Shown: positions 16,538-25,353 of the stretch, piece by piece | How the letters are laid out: every line of letters begins with the position of its first letter | Position numbering within the stretch: position 1 is the first letter of the stretch | Source: Empedobacter stercoris | GTDB lineage: Bacteria; Bacteroidota; Bacteroidia; Flavobacteriales; Weeksellaceae | DNA length: 64,000 nt | Reading direction: 5' to 3' | Assembly: GCF_025244765.1 (NCBI RefSeq) | Contig: NZ_CP104209.1 | Location: 1,742,501 to 1,806,500, forward strand | Program-made: the position numbers and the translations under genes | The notes under the pieces: model-generated | The model's database searches: none | What the model saw: the letters and a program-made list of their open reading frames with translations, nothing else | What the model was told of the DNA's origin: nothing

Positions 16538-17140
16538 TTATTTAGCAGATGCAAATCTTTCTGCAACTTTATCCCAGTTAATTACATTGAAAAAAGCCTC
16601 GATATAATCAGGACGACGATTTTGGTAGTTTAAGTAATAAGCATGCTCCCAAACATCTAATCCTAAAATAGGGAATCCTTGTACATCAGCAACTGGCATC
16701 AAAGTAGAATCTTGATTTGGAGTTGATGTTACAACTAATTTACCATCTTTTACGATTAACCAAGCCCATCCAGAACCAAAGCGTGTTGCAGCAGCTTTAG
16801 CAAATTCATCTTTGAAAGCTTCGAAAGATCCAAAAGCAGCATTAATTGCTTCAGCAACTTCAGCAGTTGGTTGTTTCGCTCCACCTGGAGTTAAAATTTC
16901 CCAAAATAAATTGTGGTTGTAAAACCCACCACCATTGTTACGAACAGCTGGTTTATCTGTACCTTTAGCTAAGATTTCTTCGATTGTAGCATTTGCTAAA
17001 TCAGTTCCTTCAATAGCGGCATTTAAGTTATTTGTGTACGCAGCATGGTGTTTATCATGGTGAATTTCCATTGTTTTTGCGTCAATATGAGGTTCTAATG
17101 CATCAAATGCATAAGGTAATTTTGCTAATTCAAAAGCCAT
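16538..17140 (-). CDS. sod: Superoxide dismutase, Fe/Mn family
   Basis: The 200-residue cytoplasmic enzyme disproportionates superoxide to H2O2 and O2. Metal ligands are visible: His in [12 protein letters not shown] (about residue 27), His in [14 protein letters not shown] (about 75), and Asp/His in [19 protein letters not shown] (about 162 and 166). The length matches Fe/MnSODs. The metal preference cannot be decided by eye. Monocistronic, with its own terminator. Confidence 0.96.
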   Translation of the reverse strand: MAFELAKLPYAFDALEPHIDAKTMEIHHDKHHAAYTNNLNAAIEGTDLANATIEEILAKGTDKPAVRNNGGGFYNHNLFWEILTPGGAKQPTAEVAEAINAAFGSFEAFKDEFAKAAATRFGSGWAWLIVKDGKLVVTSTPNQDSTLMPVADVQGFPILGLDVWEHAYYLNYQNRRPDYIEAFFNVINWDKVAERFASAK

Positions 17141-17274
17141 AATATTTATTTTTTAGATTTATTTTCTCGTATAAAGATACATATTAACTCTACAAAAACG
17201 ATTCCGAAGTGATAGAATTTTAACATTATTTAATAGTAAAAGCTTATTTTAGTAAAAGATTATAATTTTTTGAG

Positions 17275-18480
17275 ATGAAAATACTTTGGAAAATAATAAA
17301 ATGGTTCATTATAATCATTTGCGTATTAATTCTAACTCTTTATGCAACAGGGAATGATTACATTTTTCGTGGTGTAAAATTAACTTATATGAAAGGTGAA
17401 AAAACAGCTAATATAAATGACTACAAAGATTTTGACAATAATGTAATTTTGGCAGGTTCTCCGCGAGTTTGGCATCAACATTTGGATTATAATCAATTTC
17501 CTTTGTCAGTTAACTTTGAAAAAGAGATGAAAGATTTTGGTACAGCTGGATTTGTTATCATCAAAGATCATCAGATTCTGAGCGAATATTATTTTAACGG
17601 TTATGCACAAAATGATATTACCAATTCGTTTTCGATGGCAAAAACATTTACGACAATGATGTTAGGAAAAGCAATAGAGCAAGGTTACATCAAAAGCTTA
17701 GATCAAAAAATCACTGATTTTATTCCAGAATTTAAAGATGATCGATTTGGTTCGCAATGTACAATTGGCGATTTATCTGCTATGACATCAGGATATGATT
17801 GGGATGAAGATTATTATTTTCCTCTTAATCCTACTGCAAAAGCGTATTATGGAGATGATATTGTGAAACAAATGTTAGATCGAAAATTTGTTTCTCAACC
17901 TGGAAAACATTTTAAATACCAGTCGAGTGATACACAATTATTAGGAATCGTTATTGAACGTGCTATTGAAAATAAATCGTTATCGCAATATTTCCAAGAC
18001 GAGTTTTGGCAACCTATGGGAATGGAAATGGATGCACAATGGTCCAAAGACAGTCCAAAGGGAATGGAAAAGACCTACTGTTGTTTCAATGCGACAACTC
18101 GCGATTTTGCAAAGCTTGGACAATTGTTACTGAATGATGGAAATTGGTATGGAAAACAGATCTTAGATTCTACATTTGTACAGAAAATGGTTTTACCAAA
18201 CAAAAAAGCGTTCGAACCAAATGAACCAAAAATTTATGGTTATTCTGTTTGGATGGATTACGATTACAAGACACCTTTTTATGCAATGTTAGGACATTTG
18301 GGACAACGTGTCATTGTAATTCCGTCAGAAAAAATAGTAATTGCCCGAACAGGGAAAACACATAATGATCTTCCAAATAACCATCCAATAGCCGATGGTG
18401 ATGTTTATCGATTAGTTGACGAAGCGATGCGTATTAATCAAAAAGTAAAAGAAAATGATCCAACGAATTCCTTACAGTAA
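17275..18480 (+). CDS. Serine hydrolase (beta-lactamase/class C-like)
   Basis: The 401-residue protein has an N-terminal membrane helix or uncleaved signal (7-24, IKWFIIIICVLILTLYA). The catalytic SxxK is SMAK at about residue 121 (NSFSMAKTFTTMMLGKA), the Tyr motif is in FKYQSSDTQLLGIVIERA (about 213), and an HLG motif replaces KTG (GHLGQRVIV, about 343). This is the EstB/AmpC-like hydrolase group, acting on the periplasmic side on ester or peptide substrates; true beta-lactamase activity is unlikely. The 3' end overlaps the next gene by 26 bp. Confidence 0.88.
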   Translation: MKILWKIIKWFIIIICVLILTLYATGNDYIFRGVKLTYMKGEKTANINDYKDFDNNVILAGSPRVWHQHLDYNQFPLSVNFEKEMKDFGTAGFVIIKDHQILSEYYFNGYAQNDITNSFSMAKTFTTMMLGKAIEQGYIKSLDQKITDFIPEFKDDRFGSQCTIGDLSAMTSGYDWDEDYYFPLNPTAKAYYGDDIVKQMLDRKFVSQPGKHFKYQSSDTQLLGIVIERAIENKSLSQYFQDEFWQPMGMEMDAQWSKDSPKGMEKTYCCFNATTRDFAKLGQLLLNDGNWYGKQILDSTFVQKMVLPNKKAFEPNEPKIYGYSVWMDYDYKTPFYAMLGHLGQRVIVIPSEKIVIARTGKTHNDLPNNHPIADGDVYRLVDEAMRINQKVKENDPTNSLQ

Positions 18481-19162
18481 AATATTATTTTTAGACATCG
18501 AAACGGTTCCACAAACAGATGATTGGAACCTTTTATCAGACAGAACAAAAGCGCTTTGGGAAAAGAAAACAGCTTATCAACGTAATAATAATGAAATTTC
18601 TCCAGAAGAATTTTACCATGAACGTGCAGGCATTTTGGCTGAATTTGGTAAAATTGTTTGTATTTCTGTAGGGATTGTTGTCAAAGATTCATTTATTCAC
18701 ATCAAAAGCTTCTATGGACACGACGAAAAGAAATTGTTAGAAGATTTTAATTCGATGTTAATTGAAAATTTTTTCAAACCAGATCATCTATTATGTGCAC
18801 ATAATGGAAAAGAATTTGATTTTCCTTACATCGCTCGCCGAATGATGATTAATCAAATTGAAATTCCTGCAATTCTACAATTATTTGGCAAAAAACCTTG
18901 GGAAGTTCAGCATTTAGATACCATGGAATTATGGAAATTTGGCGATTATAAAAATTATACATCGTTGGATTTATTAGCCAATGTATTCGAAATTCCTACG
19001 CCAAAAGATGATATAGATGGTTCGCAGGTCGCAAAGGTTTATTATGACGAAAATAATGTCGAACGCATTAAAGATTACTGTGAAAAAGATGTGGTGACCT
19101 TGATTAATGTTTTTCGAAAAATGAGATATGATATTCCGCTCTCGAGAAAAGAAGATATATAA
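18455..19162 (+). CDS. 3'-5' exonuclease, PolB-exonuclease-like
   Basis: The 235-residue protein has the three DEDDy exonuclease motifs: ExoI FLDIETVPQ (about residue 12), ExoII LLCAHNGKEFDFPYIARR (about 112), and ExoIII RIKDYCEKDVVTLINVF (about 204). It matches the predicted PolB-related 3'-5' exonucleases without a polymerase domain. It probably acts in nucleic-acid repair or turnover. Its start lies inside the previous gene, so the two are likely cotranscribed. A strong terminator follows. Confidence 0.88.
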   Translation: MIQRIPYSKILFLDIETVPQTDDWNLLSDRTKALWEKKTAYQRNNNEISPEEFYHERAGILAEFGKIVCISVGIVVKDSFIHIKSFYGHDEKKLLEDFNSMLIENFFKPDHLLCAHNGKEFDFPYIARRMMINQIEIPAILQLFGKKPWEVQHLDTMELWKFGDYKNYTSLDLLANVFEIPTPKDDIDGSQVAKVYYDENNVERIKDYCEKDVVTLINVFRKMRYDIPLSRKEDI

Positions 19163-19166
19163 AATA

Positions 19167-19198
19167 AAAAAATCCGCTCGTTGTTGAGCGGATTTTTC
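19167..19198. terminator. Terminator hairpin, ATCCGCTC family copy 1
   Basis: AAAATCCGCTC-GTTGTT-GAGCGGATTTTT lies between convergent genes. The same stem recurs at about 33783, 46250 and 53523. Confidence 0.9.
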
Positions 19199-19214
19199 AT
19201 TCATATTTTAAAGA

Positions 19215-20636
19215 CTAATTTTCATCATCTTCAGCTGTGTCAGGTTCATCTCGGTAATTCTCGATGAATTCTTCTTTCACTTTTAATTGAATTTGTTCTA
19301 CCGAATTTCGGTACATTTTAATAATTGTTCCTGTGTATTCTTCCAAATCAACCAAATCACCTTCGGACAATTCTTTGTCAGGATAACATTCAGAAATCAA
19401 CCCAGCCAACGTATCATAATGTTCACTTTCTTCGAATTTAAAAGGAACTAAGCGATTAATATCACTAATTGCATTGTGAGCATTTACATTATAAATACCT
19501 TCCGAAACACGCGAAACAATAGGATCTTCGTTGTCATATTCATCCTGAATCTCACCAACTAATTCCTCTAAAATATCTTCCATCGAAACAATTCCTGCTA
19601 CTTCACCAACTTCGTTAGTCACAACCGCAATTTGCATATGCTTTTTCTGAAATTGTTTCATTACATTTTTAATCAATGCATTTTCTGAAATAAAAATAGG
19701 TTCACGTAACAAACCTTCGATCTCCGTTTGGTTAGGATTTTCTAATAATTGTTTAATCAAATCTTTCGCGTAAATAATCCCTTTTATATTATCAAATTCT
19801 TCTTCATAAACAGGGTAACGAGAATATCCTTCATTAATCGCATAATCTAACGCTTCTTTTACAGAAGTATTGATATTAATTGCGGATACATTTTTACGTA
19901 ATGTTTGAATATTCATGACACGACGATCATCAAAATCAAAAACATTTTGAATCAGATTTCGCTCTGATTCTTCGATTGCACCACCTTCGGTACTTTCGGT
20001 AATAATCATTTTTAATTCCTCTTCTGTATGTATTTCTCCTCCATGAATAGGGTGAATTCCAAATGCTCGAAGAATAATATTAGCCATACCATTCATCATT
20101 ACAATAAGTGGTTTGAATACAAAATAAAACACTCTAAGTGACCAAGCAACAGCAAATGTTGTTTTTGTTGGATACTGAATTGCTAATGACTTTGGTGCTA
20201 ATTCTCCAAAAACAATGTGCAAAATTGTCACAATAAAGAATGAAGCTGGAATAGCTGCATTTTGTGCAATCGTAGTCCAAGATGGAGAGGTTAAACCTAA
20301 AACTTCAAAAAGTTTTAAAATAATTGGTGTGATAGAACTTTCTCCAACCCAACCCAATCCTAAGGAAGCTAAAGTAATTCCTAATTGTGTTGCTGCAAGG
20401 TAAGAATCTAAATGTGTTACAATTCGCTTTGCAGCATTCGAAGTTCTTTCATTTATATCTTGATTGACTTCAATTTGTGACGAACGTACTTTTACAATTG
20501 CAAATTCTGCTGCAACGAAAAAACCATTTAATAAAACAAGGAAAATTGTAAGCAAAAGTTTTGCTACAGAAATTTCATCGGCGACATTGTGATTAGCGAC
20601 TAAAAACAATGTCGAAATCTGGGAGTATGTATCCAT
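19215..20636 (-). CDS. CNNM/CorC (hemolysin-like) family protein
   Basis: The 473-residue inner-membrane protein has a CNNM (DUF21) domain with about four helices (residues 20-200, with the conserved FFVAAEFAIVKVR and TQLGITLASLGLGWVGE). A CBS pair follows (about 220-345, MNIQTLRKNVSAI and VVTNEVGEVAGIVSMEDILEELVGEI), then a C-terminal CorC_HlyC domain. Such proteins are linked to Mg2+/Co2+ efflux. GldE of gliding bacteria is a relative, but nothing here singles it out as GldE. The C-terminus is acidic. Confidence 0.92.
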   Translation of the reverse strand: MDTYSQISTLFLVANHNVADEISVAKLLLTIFLVLLNGFFVAAEFAIVKVRSSQIEVNQDINERTSNAAKRIVTHLDSYLAATQLGITLASLGLGWVGESSITPIILKLFEVLGLTSPSWTTIAQNAAIPASFFIVTILHIVFGELAPKSLAIQYPTKTTFAVAWSLRVFYFVFKPLIVMMNGMANIILRAFGIHPIHGGEIHTEEELKMIITESTEGGAIEESERNLIQNVFDFDDRRVMNIQTLRKNVSAININTSVKEALDYAINEGYSRYPVYEEEFDNIKGIIYAKDLIKQLLENPNQTEIEGLLREPIFISENALIKNVMKQFQKKHMQIAVVTNEVGEVAGIVSMEDILEELVGEIQDEYDNEDPIVSRVSEGIYNVNAHNAISDINRLVPFKFEESEHYDTLAGLISECYPDKELSEGDLVDLEEYTGTIIKMYRNSVEQIQLKVKEEFIENYRDEPDTAEDDEN

Positions 20637-20845
20637 TCTTCGAATTTAAGAAACTGACTTGTTATAAGTTTTTGTGAGCCAGTAAATCAATATGTCTAAA
20701 TTAATAAAAAATATTATAAATCACAACGGTTTGATTCGTAGCAAAATTACAAAATAAATAAATACAAAATCTTAGAATTTATAGAGTGAAGAAAATCATT
20801 AAAAATCACTAAATTTCCACTTCATTTACCAAGCAACTATTTGCA

Positions 20846-22549
20846 ATGCAAAATCAAAGTTTACATTATATCATTGAGGTTAAAAATTTATCAATTTCTT
20901 TTGGAGATAAACAAGTGCTGAACAACATTAATTTCAAAGTTGAACAAGGCGATACTTTAGGTATTGTGGGAGAATCTGGTTCGGGAAAGTCTTTGACATC
21001 TTTAGCAATCATGGGATTATTATCTCCAAATGCGACGATTCATCCAGAAAGTGAAATTCTTTTTCGTCAAGATGATAAAATGATTGATTTACTAAAACTT
21101 TCTCCCAAAGAATTAGAAGAAATTAGAGGTAATGAAATCGGAATGATTTTTCAAGAACCAATGACTTCACTTAATCCAAGTTTACGTTGTGGTGAACAAG
21201 TAGAAGAAGCCATTCGTTTGCATCAAAAATTAAACAAAGACGAAGCAAAAAAGAAAGTTTTACACCTTTTCGAACAAGTTAAATTACCAAATCCAGAACG
21301 TATTTATAAAGCGTATCCACACGAATTATCTGGTGGACAAAAGCAACGTGTGATGATTGCTATGGCAATTTCTTGCGAGCCTAAATTATTGATTGCCGAT
21401 GAACCTACAACTGCTTTGGATGTAACAGTACAAAGAGCAACACTCGATTTATTGAAGGAATTACAATTAAAAAACAATATGAGCATGTTGTTTATATCAC
21501 ATGATTTGGGCGTAATTGCAAATGTTTGTGAAGAGGTTTTGGTCATGTTTCGAGGTCATGTTGTAGAACAAGGAAATGTAGAAACTATTTTTCATCATCC
21601 AAAAGAAAATTATACAAAAGGACTAATTGCTTGTCGACCTCGATTAGAAGAACGTGCAAAACGTTTACCAACTGTAAAAGATTTTCTTGATAACCCAGAT
21701 TTTAAAACAGCAACCTATACAAAAGAAGAACGAACAAGTTTTCACGAAAAGATATATGCAAATCCACCTATCTTAGAAGTCAAGAATTTAAAAAAATATT
21801 TTTATCCATCTTCCTTATTTGGAGATTCAACAATACCGAGTGTAAAAGCTGTAGATGATATTTCATTTAAGGTTTATCCAGGTGAAACAATGGGATTAGT
21901 TGGTGAGTCTGGTTCTGGAAAAACAACGTTGAGTAGAACTGTTTTATTATTGGAAAAACCGACTGCAGGTGAAATATATTATAATGGAGTTGATATTACT
22001 AAACTTAAAAAAGAAGAGATTCGAAAATTAAGAAGAGAAATCCAGATTATTTTTCAAGATCCATATTCAAGTTTGAATCCACGACAAACGGTTGCACAAA
22101 TTATTACTGAACCGATGCAAGTCCATAGAATTGGACAAAATAAAACGGAACGATTGCAAACGGCTTCTACACTTTTGAAAAAAGTAGGCTTAACAGCACA
22201 AGATTTGAATAAATACCCACATGAATTCTCGGGAGGTCAGCGTCAACGTATCGGAATTGCTCGTGCATTGGCTTTAAACCCAAAATTTATTATTTGTGAT
22301 GAATCTGTTTCTGCTTTAGATGTCTCTGTGCAAGCACAAGTTTTAAATCTTCTAAATGATTTAAAAACGGAATTTAGATTTACTTATATCTTTATTTCAC
22401 ACGATTTGGCTGTTGTAAAATATATGAGTGATCAATTGTTGGTAATGCAACATGGTGAAATGAAAGAATTAGATGATGCGGATAAAGTATACGCACATCC
22501 TACAACGAACTACACAAAAGAGTTAATAGCTGCTATTCCAAAATTGTAA
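20846..22549 (+). CDS. ABC transporter ATP-binding protein with two NBDs (peptide type, YejF/DppDF-like)
   Basis: The 567-residue protein fuses two full ATPase domains. NBD1 has Walker A GESGSGKS (about 43), LSGGQKQRVMIAMAI (about 163) and Walker B LLIADEPTTALD. NBD2 has Walker A GESGSGKT (about 354), FSGGQRQRIGIARAL (about 460) and FIICDESVSALD. Each ends with an oligopeptide-type extension (HHPKENYTKGLIACRPRL and AHPTTNYTKELIAAIPKL). It should drive uptake or export of peptides, but no permease is adjacent, so the partner is elsewhere. Confidence 0.93.
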   Translation: MQNQSLHYIIEVKNLSISFGDKQVLNNINFKVEQGDTLGIVGESGSGKSLTSLAIMGLLSPNATIHPESEILFRQDDKMIDLLKLSPKELEEIRGNEIGMIFQEPMTSLNPSLRCGEQVEEAIRLHQKLNKDEAKKKVLHLFEQVKLPNPERIYKAYPHELSGGQKQRVMIAMAISCEPKLLIADEPTTALDVTVQRATLDLLKELQLKNNMSMLFISHDLGVIANVCEEVLVMFRGHVVEQGNVETIFHHPKENYTKGLIACRPRLEERAKRLPTVKDFLDNPDFKTATYTKEERTSFHEKIYANPPILEVKNLKKYFYPSSLFGDSTIPSVKAVDDISFKVYPGETMGLVGESGSGKTTLSRTVLLLEKPTAGEIYYNGVDITKLKKEEIRKLRREIQIIFQDPYSSLNPRQTVAQIITEPMQVHRIGQNKTERLQTASTLLKKVGLTAQDLNKYPHEFSGGQRQRIGIARALALNPKFIICDESVSALDVSVQAQVLNLLNDLKTEFRFTYIFISHDLAVVKYMSDQLLVMQHGEMKELDDADKVYAHPTTNYTKELIAAIPKL

Positions 22550-22565
22550 TGATATAGATATAAAA

Positions 22566-22606
22566 GCAAAAAGCGTTTGAAGTCTATTTCTTCAAACGCT
22601 TTTTTA
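22566..22606 (+). terminator. Terminator of the peptide ABC ATPase gene
   Basis: AAAAAGCGTTTGAAG...CTTCAAACGCTTTTTT forms a strong hairpin with a T-run 17 nt after the stop. Confidence 0.85.
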
Positions 22607-22647
22607 TTGATTACAACGAACCAATATAAACTAAACTATTTCAAAAT

Positions 22648-22677
22648 AAAAAAGCATTCAGTTTTGAATGCTTTTTT
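22648..22677 (-). terminator. Terminator of the tRNA-Glu cluster
   Basis: AAAAAAGCATTCA-GTTTT-GAATGCTTTTTT lies 2 nt beyond the 3' end of tRNA-Glu copy 1. Confidence 0.85.
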
Positions 22678-22678
22678 G

Positions 22679-22750
22679 TAGTCCCTAGGGGAATCGAACC
22701 CCTCTTTCTAGAATGAAAATCTAGTGTCCTAACCGATAGACGAAGGGACC
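22679..22750 (-). tRNA. tRNA-Glu (TTC), copy 1
   Basis: Minus strand: GGTCCCT acceptor, D arm with TATCGGTTAGGACA, anticodon stem-loop CTAGATTTTCATTCTAG (TTC), T arm AGGGGTTCGATTCCCCT. Identical to copies 2 and 3. CCA is not encoded. It has its own promoter at 22772-22802. Confidence 0.96.
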
Positions 22751-22771
22751 TCCTTTCGTATTATTGTGGTG

Positions 22772-22802
22772 CAAAAATAAACGTTTATTTTTTAATACCA
22801 AA
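22772..22802 (-). promoter_or_regulatory. Promoter of tRNA-Glu copy 1
   Basis: The -7 is TATTTTTG (complement CAAAAATA, 22772-22779) and the -33 TTTG complement is at 22799-22802, 19 nt apart. The -7 box ends 21 nt from the tRNA 5' end. Confidence 0.7.
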
Positions 22803-22847
22803 CAATTTTCGAAATATTTTTTATTTTTTTTATTTAAGTCAAATTTG

Positions 22848-22919
22848 TAGTCCCTAGGGGAATCGAACCCCTCTTTCTAGAATGAAAATCTAGTGTCCTA
22901 ACCGATAGACGAAGGGACC
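22848..22919 (-). tRNA. tRNA-Glu (TTC), copy 2
   Basis: Identical in sequence to copy 1 over all 72 nt, including the TTTGTA flank at its 3' side. Confidence 0.96.
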
Positions 22920-22996
22920 ACTTAATATGAATTAAATAATTCGAATATTCTTTTTTTTTTGAATGAACTTCATTTTGTGTTGGGAGTTGTAGAAAA

Positions 22997-23045
22997 GTCG
23001 ATGTATAATTCTAATAATTTGAACCAAGTTGAATTATACAGCGAC
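22997..23045. repeat. Long hairpin between tRNA-Glu copies 2 and 3
   Basis: GTCGATGTATAATTC (22997-23011) pairs with GAATTATACAGCGAC (23031-23045), 14 of 15 bases, with a 19-nt loop. There is no T-run, so it does not look like a simple terminator. The surrounding 22920-23209 has no gene. Confidence 0.6.
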
Positions 23046-23209
23046 ATTTTCATTCCCGATTAATCATCTAAACAATATGATTAACCTTTACAAACAAAAC
23101 ACAAAAAACAATTTCCTTTACACAGTATTCTACTGGTTGTTTAATAAAAATCAACAACTATGAACAAGGAAAAAAAAGATTGCAATAATGCAATCCATCT
23201 ATTAATTTG

Positions 23210-23281
23210 TAGTCCCTAGGGGAATCGAACCCCTCTTTCTAGAATGAAAATCTAGTGTCCTAACCGATAGACGAAGGGACC
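23210..23281 (-). tRNA. tRNA-Glu (TTC), copy 3
   Basis: Identical to copies 1 and 2. Its 5' end is only 12 nt after the rpsT stop codon with no promoter between, so it is probably transcribed with rpsT and released by processing. Confidence 0.96.
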
Positions 23282-23293
23282 ACTTTTATTTTA

Positions 23294-23548
23294 TTAAGCT
23301 AATCCCGCAATATGTTTCGCTAACTTTGATTTTAAGTTTGAAGCTTTATTCTTATGAATAATGTTTCTTTTTGCTAACTTATCAATCATTGAAGAAACTT
23401 TTGGAAAAACAGTTTCTGCTTCATTTTTATCAGATTCAGTTCTTAACGCTTTAATAGCTGTACGAGCTGATTTATGATAATATTTATTACGATCGCGTCT
23501 TACCGCTGATTGTCTAATTCTTTTTAATGCTGACTTATGATTTGCCAT
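23294..23548 (-). CDS. rpsT: 30S ribosomal protein S20
   Basis: The 84-residue basic protein begins MANHKSALKRIRQSAVRRDRN and is mostly helical, as S20 is. It binds 16S rRNA early in 30S assembly. The length is normal. A good promoter lies at 23578-23610, and a tRNA-Glu gene follows 12 nt downstream on the same strand. Confidence 0.97.
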   Translation of the reverse strand: MANHKSALKRIRQSAVRRDRNKYYHKSARTAIKALRTESDKNEAETVFPKVSSMIDKLAKRNIIHKNKASNLKSKLAKHIAGLA

Positions 23549-23577
23549 AACTTAAATCTCTTTCTATTTTAGTTCGG

Positions 23578-23610
23578 CAAAGATATAAACAAATATTCTA
23601 TCTCGCCAAA
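23578..23610 (-). promoter_or_regulatory. Promoter of rpsT
   Basis: The -7 is TATCTTTG (complement CAAAGATA, 23578-23585) with -33 TTTG complement at 23607-23610, 21 nt apart, just upstream of the rpsT start. Confidence 0.75.
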
Positions 23611-23643
23611 TTAATTTAATAATTTTCTAAAACACTTTTAATG

Positions 23644-23715
23644 TAGCCCATAGGAGAATCGAACTCCTGTTTCCAGGATGAAAACCTGATGTCCTAACCA
23701 CTAGACGAATGGGCC
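23644..23715 (-). tRNA. tRNA-Glu (TTC), second isodecoder
   Basis: Minus strand: GGCCCAT acceptor, GTCTAGTGGTTAGGACA D region, anticodon stem-loop CAGGTTTTCATCCTG (TTC) and T arm AGGAGTTCGATTCTCCT. It differs from the three identical tRNA-Glu genes in acceptor, anticodon and T stems. It has its own promoter at 23753-23783. Confidence 0.95.
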
Positions 23716-23752
23716 GCATGACGGCTTTACAACTTCTTGTGAAAAGCGAGTG

Positions 23753-23783
23753 CAAATTTAGAACTAATTTTTAAAGTTCCAAA
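23753..23783 (-). promoter_or_regulatory. Promoter of the second tRNA-Glu isodecoder
   Basis: The -7 is TAAATTTG (complement CAAATTTA, 23753-23760) and the -33 TTTG complement is at 23780-23783, 19 nt apart. Confidence 0.7.
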
Positions 23784-23934
23784 TTTAATTAAAAGTTTTT
23801 TTATTAAAATTTATGTTAAAAAAATGTTAAGGAAGTTAATATTTTGTCAAAATGTTGCTTGTATATAATGAGTTATAATTTTAACAATTACTTTAGCGAT
23901 GCTATTAAAATTTATACAAACGAATACTCAATAT

Positions 23935-24567
23935 ATGAAAGCATCGATATTAGGTGTAGCTGCGGTGGTTTGCACGATGTTTATAACATCTTGTTCATCT
24001 TTAACCCCAGTTAACGAAGCTACAGAATATTCTTCGAGAAGTTTCATTCCGAAGCCAAGAGCGATTGAAACTCAAGCTAAAATAATCAACAAACATGCCA
24101 ATCTGGATGTAACACCAATAGAAATTAACGATGACGCAAAATCTATGGTCGTGTTAAACAGTGTTTTAGAAGAAACAAACGAATTGTTTTCTGGATTTTT
24201 ATTAAAAGAAGCTGAAACTTATATTGGTACTCCATACCGATACGGAGGCACAACAAGAAATGGTATTGATTGTTCTGCTTTTGTTAGAAATGTATTCGAA
24301 ACTTTTAATAAAAATTTACCTCGTGTGTCAGCTGATCAAGCAAAAGAAGGTTTTACAGTTAGTACATCAGAAGCTAAAGAAGGAGACTTGGTTTTCTTTG
24401 CTACAAGAGGTCGTGGTAGAGTATCGCACGTTGGTATTGTACATGGACGTAATAAAGATGGAGTTTTAGAATTTATTCATTCTTCAACATCAAAAGGAGT
24501 TATTGTTTCTTCTTTAAATGACAGATACTGGGGTCCAAAATTCTTATATGTAAAAAGAGTATTATAA
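23935..24567 (+). CDS. NlpC/P60 (C40) peptidase, lipoprotein
   Basis: From ATG 23935 the 210-residue protein has a lipoprotein signal (1-20, ending MFITSC-SS); an earlier in-frame ATG at 23899 only lengthens the N-terminus. The NlpC/P60 domain covers about 95-208: YIGTPYRYGGTTRNGIDCSAFVRNVF with the catalytic Cys, VSHVGIVHG with the catalytic His, and FIHSSTSKGV after it. Such enzymes cut peptide stems of peptidoglycan (endopeptidases of the Spr/MepS kind). It is monocistronic, with a terminator at 24594-24628. Confidence 0.92.
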   Translation: MKASILGVAAVVCTMFITSCSSLTPVNEATEYSSRSFIPKPRAIETQAKIINKHANLDVTPIEINDDAKSMVVLNSVLEETNELFSGFLLKEAETYIGTPYRYGGTTRNGIDCSAFVRNVFETFNKNLPRVSADQAKEGFTVSTSEAKEGDLVFFATRGRGRVSHVGIVHGRNKDGVLEFIHSSTSKGVIVSSLNDRYWGPKFLYVKRVL

Positions 24568-24593
24568 TTAGATATAATCTATTTCATTATCAT

Positions 24594-24628
24594 AAAAAAA
24601 GCTTCAAATTAAATTTTGAAGCTTTTTA
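24594..24628. terminator. Hairpin terminator between C40 peptidase and rhomboid genes
   Basis: AAAAAAAGCTTCAAA...TTTTGAAGCTTTTT, with A/T runs on both sides, serves the convergent pair. Confidence 0.8.
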
Positions 24629-24645
24629 TTTTTATAATCATTTTT

Positions 24646-25353
24646 TTATTTCCGATGTTCTTTCAATATCATTATAAATAAAACGATTAGCGGAAGCATC
24701 ATTCCTAAAATATAATAGGTATTAATTTGTAATATAGTTGGATAAAATAGAATAGCAGTAAGCATCCCTACAATTGCGCCTCCTAAATGTGCGGAATGTC
24801 CAATGTTACCTAAATTAGTTTTCATCCCGTAAACAGAATATCCTAAATATAGAATGGCAAAAATCCAAGCAGGAATAGGAAGTGCAAAAAATAATCGTAA
24901 TTCCATTTCAGGAAAAGCTGCAATCGCAGCAAATAAAATTCCTGTTACTCCTCCCGAAGCTCCTACAGCTGAATAAAAGTTTTCTTTTTTATGAATCAAT
25001 ACCGACAAAAGGTTTCCCCCTATAACAGCTGCTAAAAAGACCAAAAGAAACATGCCGTAGCCTATATTTAATTTTGCATTCGAGAAATCTCCAAACAAAA
25101 ATCCTTCTGGACTTGCAAAAAATGCAATCACAGGGTTTGCAAAAAAATACAAGGTTAACATATTAAACAACAAATGTGTAAAATCAACATGTAAAAACCC
25201 AGAACTTAAAATTCTATAATATTCTTTGTGATGCAGGATAGATCCTACCTGAAATTTATATTTATCAAAGAAAGCATGATCATTAAATCCTTTCCAACTT
25301 ACCAATACATTTACGCCAATTACGGCTAATGCAACGAGTGAGATATCCCCCAT
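24646..25353 (-). CDS. Rhomboid-family intramembrane serine protease
   Basis: The 235-residue protein has about six membrane helices. The catalytic dyad is visible: Ser in GASGGVTGILFAA (about residue 132) and His in GHSAHLGGAIVGM (about 190). It probably cuts membrane proteins in the inner membrane. Its ATG shares one base with the parC stop (25353), so it is translationally coupled to the topoisomerase IV gene. Confidence 0.93.
   Translation of the reverse strand: MGDISLVALAVIGVNVLVSWKGFNDHAFFDKYKFQVGSILHHKEYYRILSSGFLHVDFTHLLFNMLTLYFFANPVIAFFASPEGFLFGDFSNAKLNIGYGMFLLVFLAAVIGGNLLSVLIHKKENFYSAVGASGGVTGILFAAIAAFPEMELRLFFALPIPAWIFAILYLGYSVYGMKTNLGNIGHSAHLGGAIVGMLTAILFYPTILQINTYYILGMMLPLIVLFIMILKEHRK

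Noticed and set aside
17275..18480. Class C beta-lactamase
   Set aside because: SxxK is present, but the KTG box is replaced by HLG and there is a membrane anchor, so a general serine hydrolase call is safer.
22679..23281. CRISPR-like array from three spaced identical 72-bp repeats
   Set aside because: The repeats fold as tRNA-Glu and the spacing is irregular (about 100 and 290 bp).
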